From: Corynebacterium pelargi
GTDB lineage: Bacteria; Actinomycetota; Actinomycetes; Mycobacteriales; Mycobacteriaceae
Length of the DNA: 64,000 bases
Assembly (NCBI RefSeq): GCF_014635485.1
Contig: NZ_BMCX01000001.1
Location: forward strand, 613,634 to 677,633
Direction of reading: 5' to 3'
Made by a program: the position numbers and the translations under genes. This document shows, piece by piece, positions 36,220-45,398 of the stretch (positions are counted from its first letter, which is position 1; each line of letters opens with the position of its first letter). The notes beneath the pieces were generated by a model, which saw nothing but the letters and a program-made list of their open reading frames with translations, was not told the origin of the DNA and made no database searches.

Positions 36220-38418
36220 ATGGATACGCTGCGAGCCCTGGCCGATGCCCACAACATTGCGTGGTCTTATCAAGACACCGCTGGCCAAACCGTGCACGTG
36301 AGTGAAGACACGCTGCTGAAAACCCTGCGCGCCTACGGTGTGCACTTTGGCAACGAGCCCGAAGGCTGGCAGGAATCGGTCTTTGCCGTGGAGGCGGAAA
36401 ATCCCAGCCAAGAAGCCCTCGAGGTCGCGCTTGCGCGTGTAGAAGCCACTCGTTTCACGCGCCCGCTCCCCCCATGCGTGGTAGCCACCCATGGTTACCC
36501 CTACGTTGTGCATGTCCATGTGCATGACGGTGCAAGCGCTCGCGTGAACATCACGCTCGAAGATGGCAGCGTCCGTGAGGCCGAACAGGTAGACAACTGG
36601 ACCCAGCCCCGCGAGATCGACGGAGTGGTGTGGGGCGAAGCCTCCTTCCGACTGCCGGAGGATCTTCCCTTAGGCTGGCACACCCTGACCTTGGAGTCCG
36701 ATGATTTCACCTCCAGCGGATTCCTTGTGGTCACCCCGCACCGCGTTCCTACCTCCGATGGCTTCGTTGAGCGCCCGGCCGCCGGAGTGATGGCGCAACT
36801 GTATTCGGTACGAAGCAAGCATTCCTGGGGCATGGGCGATTTCAGCGACCTGGGCAGGCTTGCCGCAACCGTGGCAGAAGACGATTTCGACTTCCTGTTG
36901 ATTAATCCGCTGCACGCCGCCGAGCCCTACCCGCCGGTGGAGGATTCTCCATATCTGCCGACTTCCAGGCGGTTTATTAACCCGATTTATATCGACATCG
37001 ATCAGATTCCCGAGCTGCTCACCCTCGACGACGCCACCCGGGAAGAAATCGAAGAAATCGGCGCAGACTTCCAAACACTGAACACCAGCGCAGAGCAGAT
37101 TCGCCGCGACGACATCTACGCCACCAAGCTGCAGGTGCTTCGAGAAATTTTTGCCGCCGGCCGCGAACAAGCCCGCGAGCAAGACTTCCGGGACTTCATC
37201 GCCCGCGAAGGCGAAGGCCTCCAAGACTTCGCCATGTGGTGTGCTGCCCGCGAAGCTGAAGAACTGGGTGTAGACGGCAATCACGCCCAAGCCCCAGACC
37301 TTGAAGAGCTGGCCGAATTCTATATGTGGCTGCAGTGGATCTGTGAGCAGCAGCTCGGCGCCGCCCAATCGGCAGCCACCGATGCAGGCATGCGCATTGG
37401 CATCATGGCCGACCTCGCTGTGGGCATTCACCCCGGCGGCGCCGACGCCCACAATCTCAACGACGTCCTGGTGCAGCAGGCCTCGGTGGGAGCGCCACCG
37501 GATGCCTATAACCACCAAGGCCAAGATTGGTCGCAGCCCCCATGGCACCCAGAAAAACTCGCCGAGGCTGGCTACATTCCCTGGCGCGATCTGCTGCGCA
37601 CGGTGCTGCGCCACTCCGGCGGCATCCGCATCGACCACATCCTTGGTCTTTTCCGCCTCTTCTGGATCCCCCGCGGCCAAGCTCCCACCACCGGCACCTA
37701 TGTGCGCTACGACCATCAGGCACTCATCGGCATTTTGGCCCTTGAGGCCCAGCGGGCAGGCGCCGTTGTTATTGGTGAAGACCTCGGCACCTTCGAGCCT
37801 TGGGTACAGGAATACCTGGCAGATCGTGGCGTGATGGGTACTTCTATTGTGTGGTTCGAATCCGATTGGGATGGCAATCCCCTACGCCAGGAGCACTACC
37901 GCCAGCTCGCGCTGACTTCCGTGAACACCCACGACCTGCCACCAACGGCCGGGTATCTGGGTGGAGAACACATCGAATTGCGCCACCGCTTAGGGCTGCT
38001 TGAATCCGATGTGGAAACAGAGCATGCCCAAGATTTGCACTGGCAGGCACAAGTCTTAGAACGAGTGGCAGAACAAGGCGGCTTTGACGTCGATTCGCCA
38101 CATCAGGACTCAGAAGACGCGGCAGCCTCGGTGCCCGAGCATTTCCATGGCCTTGAACGCGATCAACGTGGCGATCTTCATGCACTCATCGCCGGGCTGT
38201 ATCGCTTTATTGCTCACACCCCATCGGCGTTGAGCTGTGTTTCCTTGGTGGACATGGTTGGCGATACCCAGGCCCAGAATCAACCGGGCACCACAAAAGA
38301 CCAGTATCCGAATTGGTGCATCCCGCTTTGCGACGGCAACGCCGAGCCAGTACTCATCGAAGATCTGCGCTCCTACCCGCTCTACCAGCAGGTAGCTGAA
38401 GCATCCCGGCGCCCATAG
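36220..38418 (+). CDS. malQ: 4-alpha-glucanotransferase (amylomaltase)
   Basis: About 732 residues, with the ~160-residue N-terminal extension of corynebacterial MalQ. It transfers maltooligosaccharide units in maltose and glycogen metabolism. GH77 catalytic residues are visible: the nucleophile Asp in GGIRIDHILGLFRLFW, acid/base Glu in VVIGEDLGTFEPW, and the third Asp in VNTHDLPPTAGYLGGEH. Start ATG 36220 was chosen; GTG 36211 is possible and may be leaderless. Confidence 0.94.
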   Translation: MDTLRALADAHNIAWSYQDTAGQTVHVSEDTLLKTLRAYGVHFGNEPEGWQESVFAVEAENPSQEALEVALARVEATRFTRPLPPCVVATHGYPYVVHVHVHDGASARVNITLEDGSVREAEQVDNWTQPREIDGVVWGEASFRLPEDLPLGWHTLTLESDDFTSSGFLVVTPHRVPTSDGFVERPAAGVMAQLYSVRSKHSWGMGDFSDLGRLAATVAEDDFDFLLINPLHAAEPYPPVEDSPYLPTSRRFINPIYIDIDQIPELLTLDDATREEIEEIGADFQTLNTSAEQIRRDDIYATKLQVLREIFAAGREQAREQDFRDFIAREGEGLQDFAMWCAAREAEELGVDGNHAQAPDLEELAEFYMWLQWICEQQLGAAQSAATDAGMRIGIMADLAVGIHPGGADAHNLNDVLVQQASVGAPPDAYNHQGQDWSQPPWHPEKLAEAGYIPWRDLLRTVLRHSGGIRIDHILGLFRLFWIPRGQAPTTGTYVRYDHQALIGILALEAQRAGAVVIGEDLGTFEPWVQEYLADRGVMGTSIVWFESDWDGNPLRQEHYRQLALTSVNTHDLPPTAGYLGGEHIELRHRLGLLESDVETEHAQDLHWQAQVLERVAEQGGFDVDSPHQDSEDAAASVPEHFHGLERDQRGDLHALIAGLYRFIAHTPSALSCVSLVDMVGDTQAQNQPGTTKDQYPNWCIPLCDGNAEPVLIEDLRSYPLYQQVAEASRRP

Positions 38419-38439
38419 CGCTCAGCCTGAAAGCGCAGT

Positions 38440-38466
38440 ACGTCGGGTAGCCTCGCTACCCGACGT
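38440..38466. terminator. hairpin between malQ and small membrane-protein gene
   Basis: A perfect 11-base stem (ACGTCGGGTAG with CTACCCGACGT) and a 5-base loop lie between convergent genes. There is no T run on either side, so termination strength is uncertain. Confidence 0.6.
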
Positions 38467-38481
38467 GTCACATCAAGGTGG

Positions 38482-38622
38482 CTACATCACGGAGATCAGC
38501 CACGCCAGGATCATCAGCGCAATGAGTAAATATAGTGCTTGGCGCACACGCGACTGCGGGTATTTTCGCTGGCCTTGTGCGCGCTGTTGATCCTTCTTGC
38601 GCAATTCCTCAGGGTTCGCCAT
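38482..38622 (-). CDS. 46-residue single-helix membrane protein
   Basis: Starts MANPEELRKKDQQRAQGQRK, a charged cytoplasmic tail, and ends in one hydrophobic helix (ALYLLIALMILAWLISVM). The ATG lies within the end of the next upstream gene, overlapping it by 14 bases, so translation is coupled. Small tail-helix proteins of this type sit in the same place in related corynebacteria, but I know of no function. Confidence 0.7.
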   Translation of the reverse strand: MANPEELRKKDQQRAQGQRKYPQSRVRQALYLLIALMILAWLISVM

Positions 38623-38881
38623 GTTTAGCTGAGGCCACTCTTTCTGCATCGGTGCGAGTCATTCGATCCAGACTAACCTTAGCCTGTGCCCGTGCGCGCG
38701 CCCTAGCACCACCCCGGCCAAGCAGCGAGCCCACGCGGTCTACCACTCGCAGCCACAGCAACGCCAGCACCGCACACAAGGGCACGGCAACGGCAATCAC
38801 CAGCGTCACCTGCAACCACAGCGGAGAGGTGGTTAAAAACTGCGCGGTGCGATCGCCCAGGTCAGTGAACCAATCCCACAT
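38609..38881 (-). CDS. 90-residue membrane protein
   Basis: From an ATG with AAGGAGG 6 bases upstream, giving MWDWFTDLGDRTAQFL. Two hydrophobic stretches (LWLQVTLVIAVAVPLCAVLALLWL) are followed by a basic Arg/Ala-rich cytoplasmic tail. Function unknown. Overlaps the 46-residue gene by 14 bases. Confidence 0.75.
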   Translation of the reverse strand: MWDWFTDLGDRTAQFLTTSPLWLQVTLVIAVAVPLCAVLALLWLRVVDRVGSLLGRGGARARARAQAKVSLDRMTRTDAERVASAKHGEP

Positions 38882-39000
38882 CGCAGCCTCCTTGAACACG
38901 CCTCGTTGCGGCGCCCGCATCTTCAATGCGAGCGCTCGCTTCTCATGCTAGCCATCCTAGCGCCGCAGCCACCTTCGGCCGGCGCGGTAGCATCAATTCC

Positions 39001-40335
39001 GTGAGCATCAACGCCGAACCTTGCCAATCCCCCGGTACCAACGCCCGCGGCCAGCGCTTTAGTGGACATATCGAGCCGGCTGCTGATGAAACTGGCCCAG
39101 GTGTGGCCATTTTTGATCACATCGCGTATGCCAGCGTGGACGAGCCTTTTGCCGAGCCGACGCTGCGCACGGAGATCTCTCAACACGTTGGCAGGCCGGA
39201 CCAGTGGCCTCTGCTTTTGAGGGTGAGTATCCCCGCTGATGCAGAGCTTGGCGAGGATCTTCCTATCGTGGCGTTTATTCACGGCGGAGGTTTTGATTCC
39301 GGTTGGCGCAATGAGCACTGGTTTCACGGCGGCGGTTTGGCTGCGCAACGGGTGATGATGGTCAGCATCGACTATCGCCTTGCACTCTATGGCTTCGCCC
39401 GGTTCCCAAACGATGAGCCCCACTTCTACCGGGGCATTAGCGACTGCCAAACTGCGCTGGATTGGCTTCAGCTCAATGCCGAAGCCTTTGGTGGCGATCC
39501 AACGAATGTCACGCTCATTGGCCAATCGGCGGGTGCCACCATCGCGTTGTGGCTTTGCCGAAAAGACCACTACAAGGGCACATTTCGCAGGGCGATGGCG
39601 CTTTCTCCGGCCTTTGCCCGCAAGAGCTTTGAGCAGCACAAGGCCCGGTTGCGCTTTGCCTTGGGCCGCGCGATCACTCCGCAGAGTTTAGGCAAGCTTT
39701 CCGCCGATAAGCTCAACCGTGGTTATCGCAAATACAAGCGCTATGTGCCCACCGATTTGGCTATGGGGCCTACTGGCCTTGATGGCGCGGAGCTCGCCGA
39801 TGTTCCCCTGATCATCACTTGTGCTGAGCAGGAGTGGTTTGCTTCTCGACGCACCGCGCGCATCGACGCCAAACTCCCCAAAGCTTTACGCCCCCTTGTG
39901 GCACAGCACTTTCACGCCAACGCCACCTACCTCGAGCACGAAGCAGACGAACCCCGCCTGATGGCCAAGGTGATTGGCGATTCAGCTATTCGACGTTGGG
40001 TTGACCGCATCGCCGCCGCCGCCCAACCCTGCACCTGGGTCGTGCACTACACCGGAAGCGCAGAACAACCCGCGGTCCACTGCTGCGATATTCCATGGGT
40101 GCTGCAAAGCGAGGCCTACGTCGAGGCTGGCACAGCAGAACACATTGAACATCCCGCCGAGCACACCACCACCCGAGTCGCCCAGATCGTCGATGACTTC
40201 TTGCGCGGCACCATGCCCGATTGGCCAAGCTACCCCGAGCATCGCGATGCGCTCGAATTGAATGTGGCAACGGGCGCAGAGTCGATCACTCGCGACCCAC
40301 TGGGGCATCTTCGCCACGGCTTTCCCACCCCATGA
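39001..40335 (+). CDS. type-B carboxylesterase
   Basis: 444 residues from a GTG that is 8 bases past a -10-like TAGCAT, so it may be leaderless. The alpha/beta-hydrolase core has FIHGGGFDSGW (oxyanion hole) and the nucleophile elbow LIGQSAGATIAL with catalytic Ser. Asp/Glu and His complete the triad further on. No signal peptide, so it is likely cytoplasmic. The ester substrate is unknown. Its stop overlaps the next gene's ATG (ATGA). Confidence 0.88.
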   Translation: MSINAEPCQSPGTNARGQRFSGHIEPAADETGPGVAIFDHIAYASVDEPFAEPTLRTEISQHVGRPDQWPLLLRVSIPADAELGEDLPIVAFIHGGGFDSGWRNEHWFHGGGLAAQRVMMVSIDYRLALYGFARFPNDEPHFYRGISDCQTALDWLQLNAEAFGGDPTNVTLIGQSAGATIALWLCRKDHYKGTFRRAMALSPAFARKSFEQHKARLRFALGRAITPQSLGKLSADKLNRGYRKYKRYVPTDLAMGPTGLDGAELADVPLIITCAEQEWFASRRTARIDAKLPKALRPLVAQHFHANATYLEHEADEPRLMAKVIGDSAIRRWVDRIAAAAQPCTWVVHYTGSAEQPAVHCCDIPWVLQSEAYVEAGTAEHIEHPAEHTTTRVAQIVDDFLRGTMPDWPSYPEHRDALELNVATGAESITRDPLGHLRHGFPTP

Positions 40336-41360
40336 GCAGCATAAACATCGACCTTGGCCAAGCACAGTGGGCGCTCGAAGCCATCACCGACGGCGGTGAT
40401 GATCAGCAATTCACCCAAAGACTCACAGACGGCCAGCAGGATTATTTGAAGCAGCCGGAGTGTGTGCAAGCCTTGCTCAAGGCGTGGCTCAAGCACCCTG
40501 CGGTGAACGTTCATGGCGATGCGGAGGTCGTCGAAAAGGCAATAGAACACTTAAAACCCAGCCGTGGGGAGCAAACCAATGCCTCGCTGCACACCTCCAG
40601 CAGCATGTGGAAGTTCTATCGCAGGATTAGCCCGGGCACGCACCCAGACGTGGAGATTCCTCAGGTGGTACGCGCGCATGTGCCTGCGTATCAGGCTCAT
40701 GTGAGCGCCAGGATCGATGGGCGGGACTACACCCTAGCCGTTGCCACACAGTTGGTGCCCCATGCCGTCGATGCGTGGACTATTGCCACTTCCAAAGACC
40801 CGACGCTGCTTCAAGAACACAGCGCAGCCATGGGCCTCGCTCTTCAGGAAATTCACCGCGACCTCAAAGCGGGGCTTGAAATCGGAACGATTGCGGCCGA
40901 GGAGCTCGCCCGGCTCATGCATCGCCGCGCCGAAGAGCACATTGCCCAAGCCCCGGAGCTTCGCCCCTACGCGGCGCGTATCCACGCAAGCTTCGATGCG
41001 CTCGAAGGCATGATCCCCACGCAGCGCATCCACGGCGATCTGCATCTAGGCCAAGTGCTTTGGGCCGATGGCTGGCACGTTGTGGATTTTGAAGGCGAGC
41101 CCGACCAAAGCCTGAGCCAACGCCGCGCGCTGCTGCCTACGGCCTATGACCTGGCGGGATTGATCCGCTCCTTCCATTACGCCGGGCTCGGCAATCCCAC
41201 AGCACTGCTTGAGGCGTACGGTCGCTTTGACGAAATTCTCGTGAACGCCTGCGTGGTGGATCGTTTTGCCTATGAGGTGGCATATGAAAAACGACACCGC
41301 CCCGATTGGGTCGCGGTGCCGTTGCGTGATGCTGATGCGCTTTTTAGCCAGCAGGGTTAA
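40332..41360 (+). CDS. maltokinase-like sugar kinase (APH fold)
   Basis: 342 residues. The Brenner-type catalytic motif HGDLHLGQVL and the metal-binding VDFEGEPDQSLSQRRALLPT are those of the maltokinase (Pep2/Mak) and GlcK groups within the APH kinases. It is shorter than classic maltokinase (about 450), lacking most of the N-terminal cap region. A sugar such as maltose or glucosamine is the probable phosphate acceptor. It is coupled to the esterase and overlaps the stop of idi by 4 bases (TTAA). Confidence 0.82.
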   Translation: MSSINIDLGQAQWALEAITDGGDDQQFTQRLTDGQQDYLKQPECVQALLKAWLKHPAVNVHGDAEVVEKAIEHLKPSRGEQTNASLHTSSSMWKFYRRISPGTHPDVEIPQVVRAHVPAYQAHVSARIDGRDYTLAVATQLVPHAVDAWTIATSKDPTLLQEHSAAMGLALQEIHRDLKAGLEIGTIAAEELARLMHRRAEEHIAQAPELRPYAARIHASFDALEGMIPTQRIHGDLHLGQVLWADGWHVVDFEGEPDQSLSQRRALLPTAYDLAGLIRSFHYAGLGNPTALLEAYGRFDEILVNACVVDRFAYEVAYEKRHRPDWVAVPLRDADALFSQQG

Positions 41361-41914
41361 AGATCGCCATTGCCCAGCAACGCCGAGCGAAGTTGCTGGT
41401 GTTGGAGTTGCTCGACCATCCACGGGCTAAAGGCGAATGGGGTTGCTTCTGCCGCTTTGATGAGTTGGTCTGGGGCTACCCATTCCAGCTCGGCGACTTC
41501 TTCAGGCTCGGGTTGCACACGAGCACTGGTGCGGGCGATGAATACAGGGCAAATTTCCCACTCCACGATGCCATTGGCGTCTACTGCTTTGTAACGGAAG
41601 TTAGGAAGCACGCAGGTGACGTCGACAAGCGTATCGCTGGGGATTCCCAGCTCGAAGGGCACGCGGCGCGCCACTGCTTCGGCGGGGCTTTCTTCAGGAG
41701 CCAGGTGCCCGCACGCGGAATTGGTCCAGACCCCCGGCCACGTCTTTTTATCCAGCGCGCGGCGGGTGAGCAATAATTGGCCCTCGCTATTGAGCACATA
41801 GCAGGAAAAGGCCAGGTGCAGGGGCGTGTTCGTGGTGTGGACGGTGGCTTTTAAGGCGGTGCCTGTGGGGTTGCCTTCGGCGTCTGCGAGTACAACCAGT
41901 TCCTCTGCATGCAT
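41357..41914 (-). CDS. idi: isopentenyl-diphosphate delta-isomerase (type I)
   Basis: 185 residues. It interconverts IPP and DMAPP. Nudix-like features are WPGVWTNSACGHLAPEESPAEAV with the catalytic Cys, and the second catalytic Glu in GIVEWEICPVF. It lies some 18 kb from uppS, which uses its product. It converges on the kinase gene with a 4-base stop overlap and carries a GCTTGTCGACG-type motif. Confidence 0.94.
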   Translation of the reverse strand: MHAEELVVLADAEGNPTGTALKATVHTTNTPLHLAFSCYVLNSEGQLLLTRRALDKKTWPGVWTNSACGHLAPEESPAEAVARRVPFELGIPSDTLVDVTCVLPNFRYKAVDANGIVEWEICPVFIARTSARVQPEPEEVAELEWVAPDQLIKAAEATPFAFSPWMVEQLQHQQLRSALLGNGDL

Positions 41915-41946
41915 GCGTGGATCCTAACACCGCCTTGGCCACGACG

Positions 41947-43638
41947 TTATTGCCGAACCCACGCCCCAATCACCCTTGGCACTACCGGTTCTTGCTGCCC
42001 AAGCAGCATTTTGAGGTTGTGATTCTTCTCCACCGCATTCGTGATCCCCTTGACCTTGGTGTTTCTGCGCTCACGCCCGCCGGGTTGCGCGGCCATCATC
42101 GGTGTCAGACCCCCGGTGCTTCCACGCATTCCGCTTGTCGACGCCCCAGCGCCGCCACCCCCAGCGCCCGCAAGGGCATGAGGCGAGGTGGCAGCCGAAG
42201 GACCCGCCAAAGCGCGCGGCCCCACGGCATTGCCGGCCGCACCACCGGGATAGCCACCAGCGTGTGCCAAGCCCGAGCCACCAAGCCCGCCCATACCCAT
42301 CGCTGCTCCCCCGGCGGCCAGGGCTCCCAAAGCGGCCGCACCGGTGTGGTTGCTGCGCCGGGAAGAATGCGCGCCGGGAGTATTGCCAAGAGCAGAAGGC
42401 CTACCCGATGCCAGCGATTGCTGTTGCACTGGAGTGCCCAAGCCCGTCATGGTCGCACCGGGTGAATGCGAGGCAGGTTGCGACGTAGCCGATAGTGGCG
42501 CTGCTGGTTGCCCGGCGCCCGCGCCGAGTTGTTGGGCGCTGGCTTGTGCGAACTGCCCCGGCGCCTGGGCAACGGAGGCTTGTTTCGTTGCTGCATCGCC
42601 AAGGGCTTGGGGGCTTGCCTCATTGGCAGCAGCCGCTACTGCCTCAAAACTGCCGCCGGGAGTGTGCACCGACGCGCGCAGCGGCTCAGAGGGAGCACCC
42701 GTTGCTCCCAAGCCTGCGGTATTGAGCTTTCCTTTCCCAGGGATGACACCCATGCCTGTGCGCGCGATGCCTCCGCCGAGCCCCGCGACTGCCGGAGCCA
42801 CCAAACTGCGGATCATGGGCATGCCGGTGGGCAGATCAGCGGCGATAGCGGGATTAAGCTGTGCCAGGGCTGATTGTTCCGCCATCATTTTTGCCCGCGG
42901 GTCACTGGCCGCCTGCACTTGTGCTTGTGCTGCTAAGACTTGTGGCAGGTGGCGTTGGTGGATGCCCACCATCGAGCTCACACTTGCGGCCATCACCTCA
43001 CAATTGGCCGCGAAGTTGCCTGCCGTAACTGCTACCTCACTGATCTTTGCTGCCGCGCGGTCAAAAGCAAGGCCTTCGGTGCTTGCCAGCAATTGAGCAG
43101 CTACCGACTCAAGCGATGTGGCCAGGTTTGCCGCGGCTGCACCGAGCTGCGACCACTGCCTCGCCCCCTCAAGACCTCCAGCCTCGTTCGTGGCGTTAAA
43201 TTGCGCAACGAGCTGCTCAACACTCGTAGCTGGCACCATCACCGGAGGTGCGAAAGAAAAGCCCGGAATGGTTGGGATGGGACGCATAGGAAAAAGGGCG
43301 GCCATGTCCCCCACATAGCCGCCCTCATCTGCCACGTCCATTGCGCGCTGAACGAAGTCATTTTGCATGCCCAGGCTACTTGCGGTTGCTTTAAGCGCCT
43401 CATATAGCCAGGCCACCTGTTTTGAAAGAGACTTAGCAACGCTCGCCGCGGAACCCGGTGATCCTGCCAACACCAGCGCGTGCTGAGCACCAAGCTGATC
43501 TAGGCCGGACACAGGTGAAAAGGCGGCGAGCGCCGGTGCAGCGCTTGACATAGTGGTCGATAAAAATGATGATGCTGTGATTGATTGAAGCGCCGCTGCG
43601 GTGGAAGCAAGCTGCGACGAACTGAATTGAACCTTCAC
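41947..43638 (-). CDS. PPE/EspB-like type VII secretion substrate (putative)
   Basis: 563 residues from a GTG with AAGGGGG just upstream. The first ~280 residues are helical, Ala-rich and carry a W-containing helix (EGARQWSQLGAAAANLATSLESVAAQL) like the PPE helical bundle. A Gly/Ala/Pro/Ser-rich disordered region follows. The end is basic and compact: KVKGITNAVEKNHNLKMLLG then VVPRVIGAWVRQ. This resembles PPE-domain or EspB-like ESX substrates of Mycobacteriales. The gene overlaps the upstream lipoprotein gene (GTGA). No ESX machinery genes lie nearby. Confidence 0.65.
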   Translation of the reverse strand: MKVQFSSSQLASTAAALQSITASSFLSTTMSSAAPALAAFSPVSGLDQLGAQHALVLAGSPGSAASVAKSLSKQVAWLYEALKATASSLGMQNDFVQRAMDVADEGGYVGDMAALFPMRPIPTIPGFSFAPPVMVPATSVEQLVAQFNATNEAGGLEGARQWSQLGAAAANLATSLESVAAQLLASTEGLAFDRAAAKISEVAVTAGNFAANCEVMAASVSSMVGIHQRHLPQVLAAQAQVQAASDPRAKMMAEQSALAQLNPAIAADLPTGMPMIRSLVAPAVAGLGGGIARTGMGVIPGKGKLNTAGLGATGAPSEPLRASVHTPGGSFEAVAAAANEASPQALGDAATKQASVAQAPGQFAQASAQQLGAGAGQPAAPLSATSQPASHSPGATMTGLGTPVQQQSLASGRPSALGNTPGAHSSRRSNHTGAAALGALAAGGAAMGMGGLGGSGLAHAGGYPGGAAGNAVGPRALAGPSAATSPHALAGAGGGGAGASTSGMRGSTGGLTPMMAAQPGGRERRNTKVKGITNAVEKNHNLKMLLGQQEPVVPRVIGAWVRQ

Positions 43639-44336
43639 TGATCCCCCTTGGAAATGGCAATAATCTGGTGCAGAATTCCCGCATTCTGCCGGCATTGTTT
43701 TTCTAGCTCAGTATTGAAAAGCCCATAACTTCCAGAAACTGCGATTCTCCCCCGCGAGGTATCAACAGATACTTCACACATCGATTCGAAGTCCACCGGA
43801 TCTCCGAAATATCTAGCATCCGGCAGCGCATCATCATGGAACTGGAAGAACTCTTCCCTGGCAAAGGCCTCGCGAACTTCATTGCTTTGAAGCGTCGACA
43901 TGAAGCTCAAAGTTCCAATAGGATCAGGCCCTGGCCCTCCCATGAAATAGCTGCACATCGACACTCCCCTGGCCGGGTTATGCGACGGGTGTTGCATTTC
44001 TTCCGGAGCCAACGTGAGCTGGTACTCCTGCAACAAGGACTCTGGCACCGCGCTGCACACGTCAAAGAAGTCAGTCTCATTTACGTTGGGCGCAAAAACT
44101 TCCCCGAGATAAATTCTTTTGCCATCTGCCGTAAATTCGCCTGCTTTCCCATCAGCACTGCCAGCACGATCATCGCCAATACCTTGCAGCCCCTTGGCGT
44201 GTTCTTTGTCTGCTCCACTTCCTGTGCCCATTCCGCAACCGGCGAGCATGAGCGCAAGGCAACAGATGCTCAAGAAGCTTCGCCGGGCGAAGAACACAGG
44301 CTGTGTGCGACCGTTTCGTAGACCCAATTCCTGCAC
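43635..44336 (-). CDS. DUF3558-like lipoprotein
   Basis: 233 residues from a GTG with AAGGAA upstream. Signal peptide SFLSICCLALMLAGC gives a lipobox LAGC. The mature part has paired Cys (FFDVCSAVPESLL, GVSMCSYFMGG) and is shaped like DUF3558 lipoproteins found in Mycobacteriales, where one helix-Cys pattern DPC/CSxxP is typical. Its stop overlaps the PPE-like gene's GTG, so the two are co-translated and probably act together at the cell surface. Confidence 0.72.
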   Translation of the reverse strand: MQELGLRNGRTQPVFFARRSFLSICCLALMLAGCGMGTGSGADKEHAKGLQGIGDDRAGSADGKAGEFTADGKRIYLGEVFAPNVNETDFFDVCSAVPESLLQEYQLTLAPEEMQHPSHNPARGVSMCSYFMGGPGPDPIGTLSFMSTLQSNEVREAFAREEFFQFHDDALPDARYFGDPVDFESMCEVSVDTSRGRIAVSGSYGLFNTELEKQCRQNAGILHQIIAISKGDQ

Positions 44337-44891
44337 GGGAGGTTTCCTTCCGTTTTCAACAATGTCGGCAGAGCAGAAAACCCTGCTACTTGTGTTAGAC
44401 GAAATTCCGGGCGATCGGTTCCCTCGTTTGCCAAAGTTTTTTAAAAGCACTACCCCCGAGGGGCTAGCCGGGCAGTGGCGTTTTGATTGCCACAACAGCA
44501 CCGATGCGCAGCAAATGTGCTGTATATGGGCGCTAAGAAGGCTTGTGTGGCAGTGGGGTGGGTGCGTGGACGTCGAAAAGCTTAAATTTCAAAGCGCATA
44601 GGGAAGCACGGCCGCGACGACCCCGCGGTGGCCCGTCGAAAAGCCCCCGGCAGTTCCCCCAAACTGCCCCCTCTTTTCCGACCCCCTCGAACCACCTGCC
44701 TAGAAGGCTGCGGTTGCTGTGGTGCAGTGTCGCGACCGTGCTCACTATATGTTTGACGTAAAAAGGTGGTCTGAGGATCCCTCACACTTTCCTCGCCCCA
44801 CCCCCGCAACTGCAAAGCTCCTCGCTTTTCAGCAGCTCAAGACATGCAAAAGCCCCGCCGGGTGCTACCCCCGCGACGGGACTCAAAAGGC
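44337..44891. other. 555-base gene-free region with hairpins and two GCTTTTCGACG motifs
   Basis: No supported gene. It holds the hairpin GGCAGTT-CCCCCA-AACTGCC at about 44648-44667 flanked by C runs, two copies of the dispersed motif (44571-44581 and 44634-44644, reverse), and a good -10-like TATAGT near 44743 on the minus strand. A small RNA is possible but unproven. Confidence 0.4.
44852..44885 (-). terminator. terminator after the 168-residue lipoprotein gene
   Basis: On the minus strand AGTCCCGTCG pairs with CGGCGGGGCT (with two G-U pairs) around a 14-base loop, followed by TTTTG. It lies just past the lipoprotein stop. Confidence 0.65.
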
Positions 44892-45398
44892 TTAGATATT
44901 GGTGAAGTTGCCCTTGAACTTCAGGTTGCCGATCTGGAATTCAGCGTCGCTTAAATTGCCGAAATTCACATCGAAGGCGTAGGCGAGGTTGGTGGAAGCG
45001 TGAGCCTCAAGGGGAAGTTCGAGATCAACGGTGCCGTTTTCCACCCGATCGATGCTTTCACCATTGACGGTCAGCGTGGGATCGGAGAAAGCATCTGCAG
45101 GCAACGGGGCATCATTGTCGTTGGTCAGCAGCACATAAATCACCGAACCACCGCCCTGGTTGTTGTAATTCGCGCTTTGCAAACGCACCGTGGTGTTCAA
45201 ACCATCGTCGTGCTCGGGGCTGCGGGAGACATCAACTGTTTTCACGTCCACTTCCTTTGCCTCAAAAACCGGAGTGGCCGGCGCATTAGCGCTAATCGAC
45301 GCCGCGGCGTCATCCGACTCCGAACCACCGCAGGCAACTAAAGCAAAAGACAGCAACGCCGCAGCGGACGTAGCTTTGAGCAACCGTGTGCTTTTCAA
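44892..45398 (-). CDS. secreted lipoprotein, function unknown
   Basis: 168 residues from a TTG with GAGGAA 6 bases upstream. MKSTRLLKATSAAALLSFA then LVAC is a standard lipoprotein signal with lipobox LVAC-G. The mature domain is beta-rich (TTVRLQSANYNNQGGGSVIYVLLTN, LEAHASTNLAYAFDVNF), like DUF4352/telokin-type immunoglobulin-like domains of actinobacterial lipoproteins. A longer frame reading back to 45812 was rejected because it lacks a ribosome site and crosses a tandem repeat. Confidence 0.8.
   Translation of the reverse strand: MKSTRLLKATSAAALLSFALVACGGSESDDAAASISANAPATPVFEAKEVDVKTVDVSRSPEHDDGLNTTVRLQSANYNNQGGGSVIYVLLTNDNDAPLPADAFSDPTLTVNGESIDRVENGTVDLELPLEAHASTNLAYAFDVNFGNLSDAEFQIGNLKFKGNFTNI

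Noticed and set aside
36670-37716. 348-codon frame opposite malQ
   Set aside because: Antisense shadow; the malQ catalytic motifs lie on the other strand.
38660-38690. DtxR-like box with ACTAACCTTAGCC
   Set aside because: It lies inside a coding region and matches only one half of the consensus.
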